A DNA stretch of 64,000 bases from Oppiella nova (Eukaryota; Arthropoda; Arachnida; Sarcoptiformes; Oppiidae), in assembly GCA_905397405.1 (NCBI GenBank), contig CAJPVJ010000020.1, positions 1 to 64,000 on the forward strand, in the 5' to 3' direction. Below the pieces are notes generated by a model. It did no database searches. It had not been told where the DNA came from and saw only the letters and a program-made list of their open reading frames with translations. Positions 12,490 to 23,887 of this stretch are shown here, one piece after another. Each line of letters begins with the position of its first letter. Position 1 is the stretch's first letter. Position numbers and translations under genes: made by a program.

Positions 12490-13950
12490 AATGATTAATG
12501 ATTGTCTGTAATTTACACCTAATACTGAAATACTGTATTAATGCATATATACGCTGGTGATACCAGTGCCCATTGCATCTGTGGCATGATGGCTGTGCTC
12601 TTATGGCACGCATTACATGTTTTGTGTAAATGAATGGTATTTTTGTCAGAAACATATTGCTCTCAACAAAAGGTGATCCGCCGAAAGGCATTTCCCTATC
12701 AAACACTCAATTCCTATCACCAATAATACGAATATTAGACACAAAAACATAGACACAAACACCACATGTATTACAACCGACAGAATAATAGCTACAGAAA
12801 AGAAATTACTGATAGAATTGGTATTCCGTATGAATAGCTAATGAAATGCAATTCAATTCAATATTACTTTTTTGTTGTAGAAAACAGAGTGTGAAACACT
12901 GGAGAAAATACTTATAGTATAGCATACGGGTGTTCTTATTGAGTATAAAGTATTCTAAAAACTTTATGTATTTTGCTTTTCAAAGAGCTTTTAATTCATA
13001 ACAAAACCATACTTTTGGCAAAAAAGCAATTCTTTATTTTGCATTTTCATATTTTTCTTTATAAAAAATTAAAATTCATTGTCTTTTGCTGTTTTTCTCT
13101 CTCGAAGTTGTGTTGAAATTTCATTTTTTGCATGTTTTTTGTTGTTTCTCTATTTGTTTTCAAGCATTTATTATAAAATATCACATTTTAATAACAAAAT
13201 AGCATTTTTGCTTAACCAATGGTTGCATTGATTGCAAGTCTTGGTGCCAAAAAAGTTTTTTGTATAAATTATCAACGCGTTTGATATGTTTGTCTTAAAT
13301 ATTAAAAATATCAAAAATCTGAGTCCAAATCTGTTTTCCATTTGTTTTAGTTTTTGTAACGAAAATGCTGTCAATACTGCTATTGATTTGTTGTATCGAT
13401 AGTTGACTTTTGCAGATCTGATCCCATGTTTTCCAAAACTGACGATTAAAATCAATTTATTTTTTAAACAAATATTGAATTCGATTTTCCGTACTTTACG
13501 AAAACTTATTATAATATCTAAACTATAGAGCACTCTATATTCAAAACAAATAAAGTATAAAACAAAAATATACATAAAACCAAATATGCGAAGTGTATTA
13601 TAAGCAAAATTTGTTGAAATTTTCAAATTTACTTAAAGTAAACTCAAAATTTGTAAATAATTTTTGAGAGTCACGTCTCCGGCGATGAGAAATGTTAGAT
13701 AAAAAGCACTCATAATATTATTATTGAATTATACGGGTATTTTAGTTTTCCCTACTCACAATACGTTTTGAAAAGTTTTAAATAACAAATTTATACACAC
13801 AAAGCATATTGTTTTTTATTACTAATATATTTTGCTTTTGTTTTGCCTTTTTTATCACTGCCTTTAGGTCCACCTCCTAAGCGACTCAAGAAGTCAGACA
13901 TTGTTAATGATTTACAGGCGAAGACATCGATTCCATATTCCGACGATTAA
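638..13950 (+). CDS. RBM19: RBM19/Mrd1, six-RRM pre-rRNA processing protein
   Basis: Multi-RRM nucleolar protein; the Mrd1/RBM19 family binds pre-rRNA and U3 snoRNA and is needed for 18S rRNA processing in the small-subunit processome. Exons I read: 638-673, 768-2465, 2607-2863, 2935-3060, 3497-3602, one of 4001-4142 or 4584-4725, and 13868-13950. Phases agree, giving 2448 bp (815 residues) against 960 in human. The start MSRIFIQNLPKN matches the family N-terminus. RRM1 is about residues 1-83, followed by a Lys/Glu-rich charged linker; RRM2 is about 202-272, RRM3 311-392, RRM4 497-571, RRM5 579-664 and RRM6 686-770. RNP motifs are clear (IYVRNL and KGFAFVSY in RRM3; GFGFVDF in RRM6), and ALCHSTHLYGR is a family signature. 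The tail is short and basic (PPPKRLKK). Odd points are the duplicated penultimate exon, the 9-10 kb last intron and a weak donor after RRM4. Confidence 0.96.
768..2465 (+). CDS. RBM19: RBM19 exon 2: most of RRM1, charged linker, RRM2-RRM4
   Basis: The 36 bp first exon (638-673) ends in AAT before gtgagt; the 94 bp intron ends ttgacag at 767. This exon then runs open for 566 codons. The Lys/Glu-rich region (about 1000-1330) is nuclear-localisation-like. The frame meets TAG at 2487, but RRM5 lies just beyond, so an intron must remove it. The best phase-0 donor I see is gttaag at 2466, right after WAPSNVFRDPS, which matches the EWAPxxVF segment after RRM4 in vertebrate RBM19. A gtaatg at 2443 (phase 1) is the alternative. 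Confidence 0.9.
2607..2863 (+). CDS. RBM19: RBM19 exon 3: RRM5
   Basis: TTLFVKNLHF (RNP2) and MGYGFIQF (RNP1) define RRM5, and LDGHTLELKISNR is its conserved end. The acceptor is one of two adjacent AGs (2604 or 2606); 2607 fits a phase-0 donor at 2466. The exon ends in phase 2 before gtatag at 2864. Confidence 0.88.
2935..3060 (+). CDS. RBM19: RBM19 exon 4: linker and first half of RRM6
   Basis: The acceptor is atatag at 2934. A basic Ser/Thr/Gln-rich linker leads into KICVKNIPFEATVDDIKKLF, matching the start of RRM6 in the family. Donor gtgaat at 3061, with the last codon split 2/1. The 436 bp intron that follows carries a short TC tract at about 3070-3086. Confidence 0.93.
3497..3602 (+). 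CDS. RBM19: RBM19 exon 5: centre of RRM6
   Basis: Acceptor ttccag at 3496. FGELKAVRLPKK followed by YRGFGFVDFVTKTDAK contains the RNP1 motif of RRM6. It ends in phase 0 before gtatgt at 3603. Confidence 0.95.
3700..3954 (+). repeat. tandem duplication, 127 bp matched, period 128
   Basis: Positions 3700-3826 recur as 3828-3954 without a difference I can see, separated by one base. A third copy begins at about 4410 as the head of the larger duplication. It lies in the intron before the duplicated exon. Confidence 0.85.
4001..4142 (+). CDS. RBM19: RBM19 exon 6, copy A: end of RRM6
   Basis: Acceptor tttgcag at 4000, donor gtatga at 4143. It encodes RAFDALCHSTHLYGRPLALE then a charged Asp/Thr-rich segment to YFQK. 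It starts in phase 0 and ends in phase 1 (142 bp), so it joins exon 5 and exon 7. Copy B is equally intact. Using both in one mRNA would shift the frame, because 142 is not a multiple of three. Confidence 0.85.
4584..4725 (+). CDS. RBM19: RBM19 exon 6, copy B: end of RRM6
   Basis: Same splice sites and reading as copy A; the one coding difference I see is a synonymous third-position change (gcc/gct in EWA). Only one copy can be used per transcript. Which one, or whether both really exist in one chromosome, cannot be told from the sequence. Confidence 0.8.
5224..5253. repeat. (TC)15 microsatellite
   Basis: Pure TC run followed by a degenerate ctcgctcg tail, within the RBM19 last intron. Confidence 0.95.
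5667..5700. repeat. (GA)17 microsatellite
   Basis: Pure GA run within the RBM19 last intron, about 410 bp after a TC run. Confidence 0.95.
8202..8290. repeat. compound GA tract with ATTGCA interruptions
   Basis: Four to five GA blocks are separated by a repeated GACATTGCA or GATTGCA motif, giving a higher-order repeat of GA block plus spacer. It differs from the pure tracts elsewhere and suggests local slippage over a larger unit. Confidence 0.9.
9244..10676 (+). repeat. 718 bp tandem duplication ending in GA tracts
   Basis: Copy 1 is 9244-9961 and copy 2 is 9962-about 10676. Each starts CACAGACATCTGCTCTTC and ends in a GA tract after GAAGCGCACAG. The copies differ by scattered substitutions and small indels, for example near 9480/10198 and 9745/10463. 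That low divergence resembles allelic variation. Confidence 0.92.
11008..11400 (+). repeat. exact 125 bp direct repeat, 268 bp apart
   Basis: 11008-11132 matches 11276-11400 with abrupt ends on both sides. It includes a short GT run and no GA tract, unlike most duplications here. Confidence 0.9.
12216..12470 (+). repeat. tandem duplication with 128 bp period
   Basis: 12216-12343 is repeated from 12344. 117 bp match without gaps, and the match continues through the TC run if one extra A (12333) is skipped, for about 127 matched bases. The second copy runs into the TC tract at 12458-12486. Confidence 0.85.
13868..13950 (+). CDS. RBM19: RBM19 exon 7: C-terminal tail
   Basis: Acceptor cctttag at 13867. 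The first two bases complete a Gly codon with the last base of exon 6, followed by PPPKRLKKSDIVNDLQ and an acidic end, then TAA. It aligns with the PPKKKRSVVLDEI region at the end of human RBM19. A candidate poly(A) signal is ATTAAA at 14375-14380 or AATAAA at 14641-14646; neither is compelling. Confidence 0.9.
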
Positions 13951-14332
13951 TGTGTTTTTTGGGCCAAAATAATAAGAATTTCATGAAAATGTTTTGTTAA
14001 TATTTTATAGCCGTGGATATGAATGACATTGTGTTGGCTCAGCCCTAAAAGTTTTTCGCAGGCGATGATAGCCTGGCGTCTCATTTAAAACAAAGTACAC
14101 CCCATCGACAGGTCATAAACTGTTTCTAATCGACAAAATCATAAAACTGTTTAAGTGTTTGCGTGTATTATATATACGTCTGTCTCCGGTATGATATGTT
14201 GGGCTCTCATGTCTTCCACGGTCTCCGCAGTCACTGACAGTCATCCTCACAGCTATAGTCATCATAATTGAGCGCAAAATATTGTGGCGAAAACCCATTT
14301 CATTCACAGCCAGTCTCTTTTGGCTCTCTCTT

Positions 14333-14368
<36 letters not shown>

Positions 14369-15479
14369 CACTAAATTAAAACATTTATATTCTTTTTGCT
14401 TAAAACTCCAGAAAACTTAGATGTTTGGCCCGAAAACAACATATTTTTTCCAATTTTAATGCAAATGTTTGTAACCTTTTTTAATTCAATTTTTTCACTG
14501 TAAACGATGTGAAATCAAAACAAACTAATGTTTTTGTTTGAGAGACAGACTTTTCGGATATTTATAGCCAATACTTATACTGTCATTCATAGCATGTATT
14601 CCGCAAATACTTTAATGATATTTATTATTATTTTTTGTTTAATAAAATTATGAAATTAATGGCATGTCTTCGCTGCACAAGTAGTTGATTGAGAGTCTGG
14701 TACTCAGGAATTGGTCTCCTATTGTTTGTAATTCATATTCTGTGCACTCATTCTGTAGTAATGATATACGGTTTGGCATAACACGAGTGAATATACATAG
14801 AAAGACATCTCTTTCTATATATTCTGTTTAAAACATAATTTAATTCCTATTTAGACCTAACGTATCATCAGTTTGAATATAACTGTATTATAATTAACAT
14901 TTGATTATATGTTAGCAGTTGTTAAATATATTATTAAAATTGATTTGAAACCACTTGTACTGTATAAGAGCTATATAAATTATTTTGAATATTAACTAAA
15001 TTAAAATTAATAAACTTATATTTTGATAATATTATATATCAAATTGTTTGAATTTGTTATAAATTTTTAATTTATTATTATATCTTTATACCTACCCTCC
15101 CGCTTCGTATATATCACATTATAGATTAATATACCCTTAAAATAGGTAAATATTTAATTAAGGGCAACATTTGAGGGTAATAAATGTGTGCAATATTAAT
15201 ACGGATATTAAAAACTTTGAAAATTATATACAAGAATATTTTTATTTAAAACATTATATTAGAAATATTATCTAATTAAAACATTTAATTAAATTATTCA
15301 CACGCTGATAAATATTTTAGTAGTATTTACATTAATTAATATGATATGCATTACAGGTTAAATTAATTTAATAAAATTATTTTTCAATATTTAATTTTCA
15401 AACCAAAAAACTTTATTTTAATAAATATTAGAGAGTTATTAAAATGCATTAAATTATTTGGTAAAACGTGTTGAGGGCT

Positions 15480-15908
15480 GAGAGAGAGAGAGAGAGAGAG
15501 AGAGAACACCAGAAGAGTACCACTGCTGTTAATACAGTGTTTTGGATCGGGGTATTAGCAGCAGAGGTACGTCAGATGAGGCNTTGTGGTCTCCATTGGG
15601 ACAGACATTTGTCGGGAGAGCGGAATTATGGCTGTTATGAGCTGTCAGAGCCATTGGATTGCAATGTCAGTGATATGTGAGAACATAGTATAGAAGAGAT
15701 GATACTTTTGACGAGTGTTTTGATTAGTGGCTCTCAATATACGGCTCACTACCGCTGAGAGCACTGTCACGTCAACTGATCTGTCCGTCCGACTCGTTAT
15801 CTAATGCCTCATCTGACGTACCTCTGCTGCTAATACCCCGATCCAAAACACTGTATTAACAGCAGTGGTACTCTTCTGGTGTTCTCTCTCTCTCTCTCTC
15901 TCTCTCTC
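15480..15908. repeat. inverted repeat, 106 bp arms with GA/TC outer ends
   Basis: Arm 15480-15585 is the reverse complement of 15803-15908, with a spacer of about 217 bp. The outer ends are a GA run on the left and a TC run on the right, equal in length. The only ambiguous base in the window (N at 15583) lies three bases inside the inner end of the left arm. Confidence 0.9.
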
Positions 15909-16175
15909 CAAATGGGTCTCACAATCAGATAAGTCTGTGTGTATCGCGTATCCACTTAAGGCACTCTCGTGTCGCATACTATTATCATTTCAGGTATTAC
16001 TTTATTATCGGTTTCCCATACTTTTCATTCACGGAGTCATTGACTAAAAATATAAGACTTCAAAATTACGATTCACTGAATTCACTGCGAGTTTTAATCT
16101 TGCAAACGATATTTTCAAATACTATTTACAGATTTCACTTTTTCATCGCTAATTCACTCGTACACATACTCTCAG

Positions 16176-16178
<3 letters not shown>

Positions 16179-16212
<34 letters not shown>
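16179..16212. repeat. (TC)17 microsatellite
   Basis: Pure TC run in the RBM19-Lim1 intergenic region. Confidence 0.95.
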
Positions 16213-16213
<1 letters not shown>

Positions 16214-17073
16214 ACATAGAGATATGAAATTTATATTTAAATAAATAAAATACATTTCATTTTATAAATCAATTTTTGCTATTTAAAGAATTTGCAGAAT
16301 ATATGTGTCTATAGATTGATGAGAGATTTGGTGTCAATTTATTTACTGCTGAAAAGCAAAATATTAGTGATATTTAATATGAGATCTATTTTTATGTGTG
16401 AATATCGCCACAAATGTGATGGATTCCCGTAATATCTATATTTGAGAACTAATTTCTCTATCAAAACCTATTTAAAAATATAGTTTTCTAAACCAAACCT
16501 CAAAATCTGTGTATAAAATCTGTAAATATTTTGTTATAAATGTCTAAAAACTTCTGAAACACTTTGTTTCAAACATCAAAATGATTACTTACTTTTCAAT
16601 ATTCTCGACTAGTGTTTGAACTATTTTCCATCAAAATATTAATTGCTTGTCGACTGGCATTTGATTTGATGCTCACATTTACTGAACAAAAAAGGTCTTT
16701 AATTCTTATGAAGTACTTTCTCTAACTGTTAATAACTTTTCTCTGCTGTTGTAATAAATTGCTTATAAAATGAATGATAAAAACCGGGAGTCTTAGCGCC
16801 CAAATGAAAAGGCGAGGGATTTATTTCATTAATGAAGTTTAAAATTTATGAGCGAAATATATATCTAAGTTCTGCTATTTTGGTGGCAAAACAGAGCACT
16901 TGTCGTTACCATTGATTGACTTTTGTTTCAGTAGCAAAAAGTTTTTCGCTTCACAATGTATACCAGTCAGTGGCTGTAATGTATGGCAAAACACACAATA
17001 CAATAGTCTCGGAGACTATTATAGTCTTTCTCTTCGGAGATGATATTAGGGCTCAGAATCACTACTCCTTTCT

Positions 17074-17082
<9 letters not shown>

Positions 17083-17109
<27 letters not shown>

Positions 17110-17188
17110 TCACTTGTGCTCTCTCTCACTCACTAAGTCTTGTTTATAACAGAGTTAATGTAAATTTAGATGAATTTATGTTAGCTCT

Positions 17189-17233
<45 letters not shown>

Positions 17234-18572
17234 GTTGTGATTCAGTTTTGGCTCTAATATTAGATTTCTTTCGCTTGATTTCAGTGCAAAGTTTGCCACC
17301 GAAACGATCGTTTCGTTTAATGAGTGTTTTTATATCACATTTTTCTCAAACTTCTCTAAATTGAGACATAAAATAGAGCGACGAATAGCTGGTGGAAGAG
17401 TGGAGTCGAGAAAAAATTGTAGATATTTTTCGTTCAATTTTTTTTATATTTCAATAAAAGATTTTTACTCTTTTTTCTACATCTCTCACAACTCATATAC
17501 GAGAAATAGTTGCCGTCAATGGAAATACATGTCATAAACTTTAGCCCACTTTTGCCAGTAATATCTGATAGACTGTCTGCGCCATAAGAATATGCTCTTT
17601 ATATATGAGTCTATCATTTGAGTCCATAATAGTAATTATATTAATATTGAATTCAGCATTTGATTCGTTGTTAACACATAAGGTTCGCCGGAGTATTGAA
17701 TAAAATGATTGCCAAACCGTATATTTTGATTGAATCGGTGGCCAAACATAAGACATCGCTTTACGACTGGCTGTCAGACTTTTTTTCGACAATAATAAAC
17801 GATTCAATTTGTGGTTATATTAGAAAACTTTTTATATTTACTTCAATTGTTTTCCAAACAAAGTTGCTTTCATTGGAAATGAGAGAAACTTTTATGTTTG
17901 ATAAGAAAATTCACCATAAAATTCAATAATCAAGAAAAATGTTTTATTCAAGCATTTTGTCATATCTGAACGAGTGATCAATTAAACAACTTTTATTAAT
18001 TTGGTTTTTATACTTTTTTTTAAATAAAATATTTACAAATAACTTATATTTACAATAACTTACATATTCTTTATAAAGAGTAACTCATCTCATGAATTGG
18101 TCTATGAGTTTACAACAGAGTCTTTCCGAAATCAAATGAGTCTTTCAGATTAAAAAACAGTGAATAACTGGTTCAACACATGTAGTATAGTGAATGGCAT
18201 TTTTCGTGGTGTATTCAGTGTTTTATTAACGTTTTAAAGTATTTTACGTCATATACTAGTTTGATAAAAAGCAATAATTTACTGCATTATGTTATTACTA
18301 TAATACTCGGTTTGAATTAGGATTTAGATTGTGTTCCGCTCTCCGTATTATTACTGATTTATCCCAAATATGCCTTCCCTTATAAATGCCTACAAATTGT
18401 CGGAAAAATATTTTCACGGAATCGCCTCTAATATGACCGTAAATTGCAATAAAACGCCAATAATTTTGAGTGAATCTCACAACAAATTATTTTGTGGTTA
18501 ACATAAATTCATCTAAATTTACATTAACTCTGTTATAAACAAGACTTAGTGAGTGAGAGAGAGCACAAGTGA

Positions 18573-18599
<27 letters not shown>
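17083..18599. repeat. inverted repeat, 101 bp arms 1.3 kb apart
   Basis: 17083-17183 is the reverse complement of 18499-18599. The TC/GA run lies at the outer end of each arm. The right arm sits just beyond the candidate poly(A) signal of Lim1. Confidence 0.9.
17192..17230. repeat. TC microsatellite
   Basis: Long TC run a few bases beyond the inner end of the preceding inverted-repeat arm. Confidence 0.95.
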
Positions 18600-18603
<4 letters not shown>

Positions 18604-18623
18604 AGGAGAGAGAATAACATTAT

Positions 18624-18629
18624 TTTATT
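18624..18629 (-). terminator. candidate poly(A) signal of Lim1
   Basis: TTTATT on the + strand reads AATAAA on the Lim1 strand, 69 bp after its stop codon. A GA/TC tract follows directly downstream (18575-18599). Confidence 0.5.
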
Positions 18630-18697
18630 TAAAATTTGTTTTTTGTGACAAGTCTTTACACATAAGTATTTTAATAGCAATATATTCTTGAGTTCAA

Positions 18698-18993
18698 TCA
18701 GTAATGAAGGGCCCCGTCGTTGGATGAGCCCATGCCTGGCGTGTGTTGTGTAATCATCTGAGCGGTGTGTCCTCCCGGCACTGTCTGGTTGTCTGTCATG
18801 AAGGGCGCATCAGCTGCCAGGGCTGCCGGATGGCCGAGGTGTGAGGGGTCACCCATGAACGCGGGCACCATACCATCTGGCGCGTGCACTGGTGGGCCCT
18901 GACGGGGGAAAAAGTCGTAGAAACCCTGATCCAGTGGCCCGTTATGTGGCGGCTGAGGCATGCCGTACTGGAACTCACTCGGGTTACTCGAGT
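18698..18993 (-). CDS. Lim1: Lim1 exon 5: C-terminal tail
   Basis: Acceptor attacag before 18993. The tail is rich in Pro, Gly, His and Met and contains [12 protein letters not shown], comparable to the NYDFFPQGPP segment of vertebrate LHX1. Ends in TGA at 18700-18698. Tails of this class are activation regions and diverge between phyla. Confidence 0.93.
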
Positions 18994-19973
18994 CTGTAAT
19001 TATAAGTAATAAACAAATGATTTTTTTTAGCATTTTTAGTATTTAGTACTCGTTTTGCTCGACAATCGTATATGTGTTACAAGAAGTGAATCATGTGGTG
19101 ATCAATATTTTCGGTGAGAGAGAGAGAGAGAGAGAGAGAGCCTAGTATATCATGGGTATGGTAGGTCTCTAAATGGTAAGCTCAATGACCCTGTGCTAAG
19201 CAATGCAATTGTATTGTTATGAATGTAGCACTTGGAGCTAAAATCGAAAATCGATGCACAGAATGGATCATTGGAGACATTGGGAACACAGTTAGGCATT
19301 TGCTGGAGAGAGAGAGAGAGAGAGAGAGAGCACAGGGAGGCTGATTCTCTCATATCAAAATAGTTTTGCCAGAAGTAGTGTAGAGTTAGGAGTAGTGTTA
19401 GTGTTATTTGTGTTGTGTTGGGCACCAAACCATTGTAACCCCTAATACACGTACAACTGATCGATACAATAATACGCTCACAAAATGAACACATATTCTG
19501 TGCGATCAACACAATGACTGGCATTCATAGCATTCCTAAAATACATTTTATCCAAACATTAATGAAATAAAGAGTTTTTTCTACTCAACACTCATATTCA
19601 GTTCACTTGTGATACAGTTTTGTGCCTTAATTAGGAAGTAATACCGAATCAAATCATATTAAACGCTATGAGAGTGCGAGGGTATGGCCAGTGTTTTGTG
19701 TGAGAAATCAAAATATTTTCTCAATTTCTAGGCATTTGATGGTTGGATATATGGTATGCAAAGAGAGAGGTCTCATAGATATACTGCATAATAGAGTAGT
19801 TTCTGTGACAATGTATTGAATGAAAAGGCATTAAACGATAGCTGCCAGTCCTCATGATGTGAGCCAACAAATGCACAAATGGTTTGGTTCGGGAAAAGTA
19901 GCAAATGATAGGTTTTAGTGTTTGGAAACTCTTATTCCCTTTTCTATGATTATGAGATTGAAGTGAGTGAGTG

Positions 19974-20014
<41 letters not shown>

Positions 20015-20224
20015 TGCCACCAAAGAATCACACACACAGGGATGCATGGGATCAGCAGCACTGTTAGGCAGTGGTGGTCGGATTAGGTATGATTATGAAA
20101 GGGATTTACTTGGAAAATCTCAGAAACATAACTGCTGTTTGGATATATAATTATATACAAACATGCATTTAGAAACATATTATTGTCTAATATTTGACAA
20201 ATCAATAGATATGAGAGAAATTGC

Positions 20225-20260
<36 letters not shown>

Positions 20261-21597
20261 ATGCCACCAAAGAATCACACACACAGGGATGCATGGGATC
20301 AGCAGCACTGTTAGGCAGTGGTGGTCGGATTAGGTATGATTATGAAAGGGATTTACTTGGAAAATCTCAGACACAACTTGGATTTTCGCTCCAACACACC
20401 ATTCCTCTCGAATGGCACCGACACTACACTACATACTGAAGAGTATTTGGCAACACTGGTGGCCATTGAATGCAATGGCAAAACATCAGTAAAACCGCTT
20501 CTCTAAGAGCACTGTTAGGCTCTGTTTGGCTCTTGTTTTGTGTGAATGTGAGCAACAATTGTATGATTTGCCTCTTTTTCCCTATTCATCAATACTTTGT
20601 ATATTTGTATGCATTCTCTTCACTCAATTCAATACACTCTCGAAAACTCTCTCCAAAAGCCCAATAGTCTCTCCAATAGTCTCTCCACTAAACCGAAAGT
20701 TCATTCAAAACCCAATACCACCTAAACCTCTGCTACTGTTTCTTATTTATGCTCTCAATTGTTGTATGAATTTCTCGGTCTCATTGTCTGCACAATGTTT
20801 GTGATTCTTAAAAGTTTTACCATTTTGAGGCCAACTTCTTGTGGTATCAAAAGAGCAATTTTTCACTACTCTATCCATTACTTTATTCACAGCACCAGTA
20901 CTACCAAGTGTGAATGTGAGCAACAATTGTATGATTTGCCTCTTTTTCCCTATTCATCAATACTTTGTATATTTGTATGCATTCTCTTCACTCAATTCAA
21001 TACACTCTCGAAAACTCTCTCCAAAAGCCCAATAAACCGAAAGTTCATTCAAAACCCAAAACCACCTAAACCTCTGCTACTGTTTCTTATTTATGCTCTC
21101 AATTGTTGTATGAATTTCTCGGGGAGTAACAGACGTGTTACAAACACTAAGAATTTTCAAAATGGTAAAACTCCGGTTGAAGAACACCATAGTTTTCTCG
21201 TTAAAAAGTGATGAGATAGGTAATGAAATAAGTGTCGTGGTCATGATGGTCTCACTCGAGTGGCTATTATTATAATAAGTGTATAGAAAAACAGAAACTG
21301 TTTGTAAATAATACCTGAAAAATATCCGAAACCATTGTTGGGTCCGCCGATCATCTCCGGCGAGTCCTCGAGTCCGTCGGGCGACAGTCCCGGCCTCAGG
21401 GGTCGCATCGCACGCCTCGGGCTTCGGAAGAAGTGTCTTCGAGCCCCTAATGTACTCAACTGTTTCATCCGTCTCTCTTTGCTCCGTCTGTTTTGAAACC
21501 AAACCTAATATTTGCGAATAAAAGGAGAGAAAATGATTACATATTTGTTATACACTTTTTAACTACACATAAGAGTCGCACAAATTCGCGCACAAAA

Positions 21598-21634
<37 letters not shown>

Positions 21635-22135
21635 GGCTCTAATCATATCAAACACAATGTATGTCCGCCGCCAACGAAAATAACTTAATTCACAGGAAAA
21701 CCTGGCTCTTAATAATTGGGGTCAGTCTTGAAGGCTTTTTGTGGGCTTTCTCTCTATTGTGGTCCACAAAACAACACTACTTTTTTCCACTATTGAGTTA
21801 TAAGTTATAAGTTTTAAACACTGTATTTGTGTGCCAGTCCTCTATACACCCCAACACCAACAAAACACGATCAAAATGTTTATAAAAGCGATAACTAAAA
21901 GTTATAGACACATTCAAAATGATACGATTCCCGGCTAATAATAAAATACTGGTACTCTCATCCATTGACTGTATGCCATCTCTCAATATTTTACGATAGC
22001 CTCCCACTCCCTCTCGCAATATCATCGCCCGTATCATATCGCTGAGAGCACAGAGACCACTGAAATGTTACCCCAGAGTATGTATTTTGTGGCAAATAGT
22101 GGCCAAACTTATAATCTAGTGTTAACCGCATATCC

Positions 22136-22179
<44 letters not shown>

Positions 22180-23064
22180 TTCTGTATGAAAAAATCACTA
22201 GGATTGTGAAACATGTGTAACCATAGCATCACATTATATATATATATATAAGAATGAGATATGAAAAGGTATAACGTTATAATACTACAGTTGAGTCTGA
22301 GTACACTTAAACTCATCGATTGCCTAAGCATTTGTAATATCCCTGACCACCCACTAAAACCATTTGTATTGCTTTAGAAAACTACATAACTCTCAAACAA
22401 TTTCTCTCTCTCCCATCCCCTCTCTCACCTCAAGTCATAATTTTTTATTTTGTGATAAATAATAAGAAATAAATTGTCGAGAATCGGAGTCTTCCTAATG
22501 TTTGTTGACCTCATTATTGAGTTGTCTTTTCGCGAGAATTACTATAATTTTGCAATGAATTCATCGCTTTTTAAAAGGCATTAGTTGTATAGAAATTGAA
22601 ATCAATTTGTAATATAATACACACTTATGTTTGCACTGTTTGTTTGGTATTTAATTTATTCTATTCATCATTCAATAAAAATTGTTGAAACTTTTGTGAA
22701 ACTTAAACTACTGTGTATAAAACGTTTGGCTGTTATTATTTTAAATACCAAAATTCTTATGTATGGTGTTTGAATTGTATTGACGACAAACCTATATATT
22801 AATATATGTTTGTACGTAAATCTTTGTATAATAACAGATTATAAACTGTTTAGTTATCTATACTCTCTTTAACGCTCCTCTCTCTCTCTCTCTCTCTCTC
22901 TATGTTTCTAATAATGAGTATTAATGTCAGTGTTTAACGTTTTGAAGGCAAAAGCATTTTAATTCTTAGACATTGTAGGCATCGATTCCAACGTGTGTTA
23001 TGTTTGCCAACAGAATACAGAATACATTTGTACTTTTCATGATTAAAAGGCTTCTCTCTCCACC

Positions 23065-23100
<36 letters not shown>

Positions 23101-23841
23101 GATGTGTGGCACACAGTTGTCTGGCTGTGTCTGAATGAATGGCCGTTTGGCTGAGTGAGCTTTGTTGGAGTCTTTGCCGTCTGCTTTGGTCTGATAAGAG
23201 GTATTACATACTGACTGCTCAATGGTTTGACGAAAAACTGAGTCAAAGCGATGCCTCTGTTATATATATTCCTTCACTATATTCTGTGCGTATATTCTCT
23301 CTCTCAGAGCTCCCAGTATTTGACAGCGGATTCAATGACGGTAAGGGCTAAGGGCTACGACTGTGTGTGCGTTCACTATAATCTCAGTTTTGGGTGAATT
23401 GCAAAATAACATTTGAAAGGATCGCGAGTCAATTGAAGTGTGGGTCAGTTAAAAGCGCACTGACAGCCCAGTCACACATATTTAGATCACACACATCGCA
23501 TAGTTTATGGCATTTTGTGGCTTAAAAAGTATATATAATATTACATTATATTCTCTCGACTCTCAAACAAAACTATTCACAAGGATTTACAGTAACAGTA
23601 ATATATAAACTACAACATAGCCTTTCAAATTGAAAAATGTTTATAACAATTCTGTATTCTATATGACATGTGAGAGAGTGAAATATTTAACAATAAAAAT
23701 ATATTTCCAAAATTAATGTCTCAGTATTTATACAAATCAAAAGCTATTTATTATAGCGATTGTATGGCGACAGAGAGAAAGTGAAAAATATTTTTCAAAT
23801 GCAATCTCCGATCGCACCGACTGTTCCTCATTTTCAAATCA

Positions 23842-23887
<46 letters not shown>

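Larger units (their letters stand above)
4726..13867 (+). other. RBM19: last intron of RBM19, non-coding
   Basis: About 9.1 kb after copy B (9.7 kb after copy A). It holds GA/TC tracts, a 718 bp tandem duplication (9244-10676), shorter duplications (11008-11400, 12216-12470) and otherwise AT-rich sequence. ORFs here are mostly translations of GA/TC tracts or have no similarity I recognise. It lies between RBM19 and the 3' side of Lim1, so it could carry regulatory elements, but none is identifiable by eye. Confidence 0.75.
13951..18697. other. intergenic region between convergent RBM19 and Lim1
   Basis: Contains 3' flanks of both genes, an imperfect TC tract (14329-14368), a very AT-rich block (about 14820-15470), two inverted repeats with GA/TC ends, one N (15583) and TC tracts at about 16179-16212 and 17192-17230. 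No gene seen. Confidence 0.75.
18994..21314 (-). other. Lim1: Lim1 intron 4, non-coding
   Basis: Holds GA tracts at about 19115-19140, 19305-19330, 19978-20012 and 20228-20258, and two direct duplications (20013-20371 and 20541-21122). No exon or RNA gene recognised. Confidence 0.75.
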
